From: Haliscomenobacter sp033763495
Lineage (GTDB): Bacteria > Bacteroidota > Bacteroidia > Chitinophagales > Saprospiraceae
Assembly: GCF_033763495.1 (NCBI RefSeq)
Contig: NZ_JANRKL010000209.1
Location: 1 to 64,000 of the forward strand
DNA length: 64,000 nt
Direction: 5' to 3'
Within the stretch, counting starts at the first letter, position 1, and each line of letters starts with the position of its first letter. This document shows, piece after piece, positions 60,052 through 64,000 of this stretch. A model generated the notes under the pieces. It saw only the letters and a program-made list of their open reading frames with translations, was not told the DNA's origin and searched no databases. The translations under genes and the position numbers were made by a program.

Positions 60052-60696
60052 TTAGAGGATATCAGCCGTCACCAACATACAATCTTCAAACTTGCGGTAT
60101 TGTAGCGTAAAAGTGGCGTCAAACTCTTCCTTGATAACCCGGCCCTGAAACGAGCCACCTGCTGTTTGATACTCAAAAGCATCTAGCAGCAGGTGTTCAC
60201 AAAAATCGATTTCCCGCTTACCATAAGCTTTGTACAAAGCTTCCTTGGCACACCAACACACGTGCAAGTGGGCAATGCGGTGTTCAGTCGGATGGATGAA
60301 AGCCAATTCACGCGCGCTCAAAAAACGTGGCGCCAAACGACCGATTTTTTCTACGATTTGTTGAATGTCAATACCGAGTACTTTTTCGCCCACCATCGCT
60401 GCTGCCAATTGATGGGAATGGCTGATAGAAACCTGTAATGGGCTATTGTGCAAATGCGGCTTGCCGTATTCATCCTTGACCAGCATAGCCCGCTCCTCCC
60501 CTGGAACCAATGCCGCCACCAACTGGCGAACGGCCAACCACTCCATCCTGCGCCAACCTTTAATCGTTTCCAGCTGCGCCTGTTCGGCAGAGCTAAGCTG
60601 TAACTGTTCCAAAAACCACGCTTCGGATTCTTCAATGCGCCAGATGGCGTAAGTAAAATTGTTGTGGCTATTTTCTTCTTGTAAAACGATTGGCAT
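60052..60696 (-). CDS. 4'-phosphopantetheinyl transferase (Sfp-type)
   Basis: 214 residues. Transfers phosphopantetheine from CoA to carrier proteins. Family motifs: VSISHSHQLAAAMV, LGIDIQ (Mg-binding Asp) and WCAKEALYKAYG (Mg-binding Glu and catalytic Lys). No PKS/NRPS cluster lies in the window, so it may serve fatty acid synthesis or clusters elsewhere. Confidence 0.9.
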   Translation of the reverse strand: MPIVLQEENSHNNFTYAIWRIEESEAWFLEQLQLSSAEQAQLETIKGWRRMEWLAVRQLVAALVPGEERAMLVKDEYGKPHLHNSPLQVSISHSHQLAAAMVGEKVLGIDIQQIVEKIGRLAPRFLSARELAFIHPTEHRIAHLHVCWCAKEALYKAYGKREIDFCEHLLLDAFEYQTAGGSFQGRVIKEEFDATFTLQYRKFEDCMLVTADIL

Positions 60697-60765
60697 ATAA
60701 AAACGAGGATTAAATCAGGCTTAAAGATAATTTTTTTCAACTTTACAGCTGATTTTATCCTGAAT

Positions 60766-61680
60766 ATGAAGAGCACTTTCAACATTCAACGTCACGCCGT
60801 ACTCACTGGCCACAACGCCGCGGTATTTGCGCTGAGCCCAACGGATGATCCCCGTTTTTTCCTCTCCGGAGCAGGCGAGGGCTGGGTTGTGCGTTGGGAT
60901 ATGGAAGCGCCTGAATTGGGCAAGCTGATTGCCAAGGTGGACACCCAAATTTTTTCGCTTTTACATTTGCCCGATCTCAACCAAGTGGTAGTTGGCAATA
61001 TGAATGGTGGCGTGCATTGGGTGGACCTGGCTGCGCCTGAGGCCACCAAAAACATTGCCCACCACCGTAAGGGCGTTTACCGCATTTTGAGGGTAGGGGA
61101 ACAGGTTTTTACCGCAGGCGGTGACGGCATTTTGACCCGTTGGGACATCCATAATGCCCGTACGCTGGAGAGCATTCAACTGAGCCACCAAAGCCTGCGT
61201 GGCCTGGCCTATTGCCCCATCCGCCAGGAAATTGCGGTAGGGGCCAGCGACCACAACATCTATATAGTGGATGTACATACCTTTCAAATCAAAGCCAAAA
61301 TTCCTAAAGCCCACAACCATTCGGTATTTTGTGTGCAATACAGCCCGGACGGGAAATACCTGCTCAGTGGTGGTCGGGATGCCTTGCTCAACGTTTGGGA
61401 TGCCGAGAACCTGGATCTGCTCAATTCACAAGCGGCCCACCTGTTTACCATCAATGATATCGTTTTTAACCCAGCTGGCACCCTATTTGCTACCGCCAGC
61501 CGCGATCGAACCATCAAAATCTGGGATGCCACCAATTTCAAATTGAATAAAGTATTAAACACCATCCGGGATCATTGCCACGTCAATTCGGTCAATACCT
61601 TACTCTGGTCAGTGCACGACAATCTGTTGATTTCTGCCAGCGACGACCGCAGTATCATGTTGTGGCGGAGTTTGTCGTAA
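60766..61680 (+). CDS. WD40-repeat protein
   Basis: 304 residues forming one seven-bladed propeller: repeated units ending in WD or equivalents (GHNAAVFALSPTDDPRFFLSGAGEGWVVRWD, GGDGILTRWD, HNHSVFCVQYSPDGKYLLSGGRDALLNVWD, FNPAGTLFATASRDRTIKIWD, ISASDDRSIMLWR). No signal peptide, so probably a cytoplasmic interaction scaffold. dCTP deaminase follows 47 bases downstream on the same strand. Confidence 0.88.
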   Translation: MKSTFNIQRHAVLTGHNAAVFALSPTDDPRFFLSGAGEGWVVRWDMEAPELGKLIAKVDTQIFSLLHLPDLNQVVVGNMNGGVHWVDLAAPEATKNIAHHRKGVYRILRVGEQVFTAGGDGILTRWDIHNARTLESIQLSHQSLRGLAYCPIRQEIAVGASDHNIYIVDVHTFQIKAKIPKAHNHSVFCVQYSPDGKYLLSGGRDALLNVWDAENLDLLNSQAAHLFTINDIVFNPAGTLFATASRDRTIKIWDATNFKLNKVLNTIRDHCHVNSVNTLLWSVHDNLLISASDDRSIMLWRSLS

Positions 61681-61727
61681 AATATTATTTTGTACCTTTC
61701 TGCTTTCATAGAAAACCACTCGAGCAC

Positions 61728-62264
61728 ATGATTTTTTCGGACAAGAAGATTTTGGAGTCAATTGAGGCAAAAAAAATCGTCATTGAACCTTTTCGACGCG
61801 ACTGTTTGGGCACCAACTCCTACGATGTACACCTCGGCAAATGGCTGGCGACGTACAAAGACCAAATCCTGGACGCCCGCAAACACAACGAAATCGAACA
61901 CTTTGAAATACCTGAAACGGGTTTTGTACTACACCCCGGCATTTTGTACCTCGGAGTAACCGAAGAATACACCGAAACGCACAATGCTGTTCCTTTCCTC
62001 GAAGGCAAATCCAGCGTTGGCCGCTTGGGCATAGACATTCATGCTACCGCAGGAAAAGGTGACGTAGGTTTTTGCAATACCTGGACCCTCGAAATTTCGT
62101 GTACCCAACCCGTGCGGGTATATGTAGGCATGCCCATTGGGCAACTCATTTACTTTGCAGTGGAAGGAGAAATCGAACGTTACTACAACCTCAAAAGCGA
62201 CGCCAAATACAATCAACGGACAGAAAAACCGGTAGAAAGTATGATGTGGCGGAATAGTTTTTAA
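61728..62264 (+). CDS. dcd: dCTP deaminase
   Basis: 178 residues from MIFSDKKILESIEAKK; the longer upstream frame overlaps the WD40 gene and is not conserved-looking. Deaminates dCTP to dUTP for thymidylate synthesis. Motifs: DCLGTNSYDVHLGKWL, LHPGILYLGVTEEYTE, EGKSSVGRLGIDIHATAGKGDVGFCNTWTLEISC (catalytic Glu region) and the closing YFAVEGEIERYYNLKSDAKYN. Normal length for the family. Confidence 0.92.
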   Translation: MIFSDKKILESIEAKKIVIEPFRRDCLGTNSYDVHLGKWLATYKDQILDARKHNEIEHFEIPETGFVLHPGILYLGVTEEYTETHNAVPFLEGKSSVGRLGIDIHATAGKGDVGFCNTWTLEISCTQPVRVYVGMPIGQLIYFAVEGEIERYYNLKSDAKYNQRTEKPVESMMWRNSF

Positions 62265-62296
62265 ATTTTACAAATAAAACCTTATTCAATCACTAA

Positions 62297-62452
62297 GGAA
62301 TGGAAATGAAATAAAGTAAACAAGTTGACTTAGCTATTTTTTGATTTGGCAAGGCACTACGAAGGCGCATAGCAGGCCTACGCAACTGAGGAGTAACGCA
62401 GCAAAATCAAAAAAGAGCAGGTCAAGTGTTTACTTTAGTTTATTTCCGTTCC
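62297..62452. repeat. 156-bp element with about 53-bp imperfect terminal inverted repeats
   Basis: Left arm 62297-62350 and right arm 62401-62452 are imperfect inverted copies (GGAA-GGAAAT, TAAAGTAAACA, TTTTTTGATTT-GC and complements). The 50-base centre (GGCGCATAGCAGGCC, CGCAACTGAGGAGTAACGC) is GC-rich against AT-rich arms. The overall build resembles a MITE-like element. It lies between dcd and the SNF transporter. Confidence 0.75.
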
Positions 62453-62468
62453 TAACCTTCACAATGGT

Positions 62469-64000
62469 ATGAGTAGTAGCAATACAGAAGGCTGGGGCTC
62501 CCGAGTTGGCCTGGTGCTGGCCATGGCGGGCAACGCGGTAGGTCTGGGTAATTTCCTGCGCTTCCCGGTACAGGCCATTCAAAACGGCGGAGGTTCCTTC
62601 ATCATTCCCTATCTCGTTTGTTTTTTATTGATGGGTATTCCGTTGCTTTATGTGGAATGGGCAATGGGTAGGTTTGGTGGCAAATACGGCCACCACAGTG
62701 CTCCCTTCATCCTGGACTCGATGTCGAAATATGGCTTTTGGAAATACCTTGGGGTATTTGGCATATTTACCAACCTTGCTGTAGCAGCCTATTATTGTTA
62801 CCTGGAAAGTTGGACTTTGGGCTACATTTGGCATTCGGTAGCGGGCACCTTTAGTGGTCAAACCCGGGACGAAGTAGCCAATTTCTTCACCAATTATACC
62901 AGTTTAAGTGATGCCCAACCGATCATTTTCTGGATCATCTGTTTGTTGCTCAATACCTGGATTTTGTCCCGTGGTTTGAGTGGTGGAGTAGAAAAAGTAG
63001 CCAAAATTGGGATGCCTTTGTTGATTTTGTTTGGCATCATTCTGGCCATTCGTGGGGTGACTTTGCAGCCTGGGTATAGCAACGCTTTATATGCTGGTAC
63101 CGATGGTTTGAACTACCTCTGGACACCTGATTTTTCCACCATTTGGTCGCCTAAGGTCTGGCTGGCCGCTGCCGGGCAAATCTTCTTTACCCTCTCGGTG
63201 GGCATGGGCAGTATCCAATGTTATTCCTCCTATCTCAAATCCAACGACGATGTAGCCCTCAACGCCATGAGTGCGGGCTGGATGAACGAATTTGTGGAAG
63301 TGTGTCTAGGCGGTGCCATCGTTATTCCCATCACTGTTGGGTATTTTGGGGTGGAAGGTATGTTGGAATTGGTCAACAAAGTAGGGGGCTTGGGCTTGGG
63401 TTTCCGTACCTTGCCTTTTTTGTTCCAACAGTGGGGCCCCTTCCTGGCGATTGCAGCCAGTGTGATGTGGTTTGGTTTGTTGTTCTTTGCCGGGATTACT
63501 TCATCCCTGGCGATGGGCACTCCTTGTATGGCCTTTATGCAGGATGAATTTGGCTGGAAAAGAGGGAGTGCAGCCTGGGCATTTGGTGCTACTGTTGCCC
63601 TATTGGGTCTCCCTACCGTTATTTATTTCAACTATGGGGTCTTCGATGAATACGACCACTGGGCGGGAACTGTATCGCTGGTTGTGTTTGCTTTCTTTGA
63701 AATGATTTTGTTTGCCTGGATTTTTGGTATGAAAAAAGGCTGGGAAGAAATCACCCGGGGTGCCGACATCAAAGTGCCGATCATTTTCCGCTACATCATT
63801 CAATACGTAACTCCGGTTATTCTAGGCTGGGTATTGTTTGCAAGTATGCCAGCTAACTGGGACAAAATCATGAATACTGGCTTACATGCTCAAATTGCTG
63901 AAGCGACCGACCCCGCTGTGATTGAGCACCTGAAGAAAACCATATTGTACCAAAACATTGCACGCATTGGACTTCTGGCCATATGGGTGGGTGTTGCAGT
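62469..64000 (+). CDS. sodium-dependent SNF-family transporter (3' end outside window)
   Basis: Frame open from ATG at 62469 to the window end (510 residues). NSS signatures: GWGSRVGLVLAMAGNAVGLGNFLRFP, with the Na+-binding unwound helix 1, NGGGSFIIPYLVCFLLMGIPLLYVEWAMGR, and GQIFFTLSVGMGSIQCYSSY in helix 6; FGLLFFAGITSSLAM matches the helix 8 region. Imports amino acids or osmolytes with Na+ (and possibly Cl-). Substrate unknown. Its promoter region contains the 156-bp inverted-repeat element. Confidence 0.93.
   Translation, partial: MSSSNTEGWGSRVGLVLAMAGNAVGLGNFLRFPVQAIQNGGGSFIIPYLVCFLLMGIPLLYVEWAMGRFGGKYGHHSAPFILDSMSKYGFWKYLGVFGIFTNLAVAAYYCYLESWTLGYIWHSVAGTFSGQTRDEVANFFTNYTSLSDAQPIIFWIICLLLNTWILSRGLSGGVEKVAKIGMPLLILFGIILAIRGVTLQPGYSNALYAGTDGLNYLWTPDFSTIWSPKVWLAAAGQIFFTLSVGMGSIQCYSSYLKSNDDVALNAMSAGWMNEFVEVCLGGAIVIPITVGYFGVEGMLELVNKVGGLGLGFRTLPFLFQQWGPFLAIAASVMWFGLLFFAGITSSLAMGTPCMAFMQDEFGWKRGSAAWAFGATVALLGLPTVIYFNYGVFDEYDHWAGTVSLVVFAFFEMILFAWIFGMKKGWEEITRGADIKVPIIFRYIIQYVTPVILGWVLFASMPANWDKIMNTGLHAQIAEATDPAVIEHLKKTILYQNIARIGLLAIWVGVA

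Overview
The window looks like chromosomal DNA of a Bacteroidota bacterium, most likely a Saprospiria/Haliscomenobacter-type organism. Supporting signs are a carboxypeptidase-like domain on a TonB receptor, LytTR/His-kinase pairs, a MocR regulator, FAS1 lipoproteins, a methionine-tuned proteorhodopsin, promoters of the TTG-N20-TAnnTTTG type before two genes, and an absence of clear Shine-Dalgarno sequences. The genus is an inference. No rRNA, tRNA, CRISPR array or intact insertion sequence was seen.

Layout. 1-3.4 kb: siderophore uptake (PepSY membrane protein, TonB receptor). 3.4-4.0 kb: a gene-free block of small hairpins. 4.0-8.0 kb: an SDR, two tandem esterases and an MFS transporter. 8.1-10.6 kb: a radical SAM/SPASM enzyme with an unrecognised cysteine-free partner. 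10.7-12.1 kb: secreted intradiol dioxygenase and a pirin-like protein. 12.3-15.4 kb: a light-harvesting cassette of proton-pumping rhodopsin, blh (retinal from beta-carotene) and crtY (beta-carotene from lycopene), flanked by an 18-bp direct repeat. 15.6-32.1 kb: FAS1 lipoprotein, PQQ dehydrogenase with cytochrome c, truA, MocR, a cation/proton antiporter, lptC, a TPR membrane protein, rhodanese, an M15 peptidase and a LytTR two-component pair. 32.4-36.8 kb: dabB-dabA, an energy-coupled inorganic carbon uptake system. 37-41.4 kb: SEC-C protein, a truncated NmrA-like remnant, Crp/Fnr and AraC regulators and an MBL hydrolase.

41.6-48.1 kb is an accessory island bracketed by two copies of the same antitoxin gene and promoter. 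The left copy keeps its PemK/MazF-like toxin; the right copy has lost it. Between them lie an ABC exporter, a C-terminally truncated RhuM, an Rpn/PD-(D/E)XK nuclease, and an AT-rich two-gene operon of a TIR protein with an EAD11-like C-terminal domain plus an unrecognised 299-residue protein. That TIR operon is the best candidate for an undescribed conflict/defence system here.

48.1-64 kb returns to housekeeping and transport: GTP-PEPCK, OmpH-like protein, DUF2490, SulP transporter, a convergent His-kinase/LytTR pair, a dicarboxylate symporter, a secreted protein built of 11-residue repeats, a phosphopantetheinyl transferase, WD40, dCTP deaminase and an SNF-family transporter running off the end.

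A second theme is the number of long intergenic inverted repeats (10 to about 54 bp arms), many touching stop codons. At least two groups share sequence with each other: one with core CGCTGCGGTAGCC (about 19.5, 54.9 and 55.8 kb) and one with an asymmetric TCTTGA insertion in one arm (about 50.9 and 58.9 kb). These look like small dispersed hairpin elements rather than ordinary terminators.
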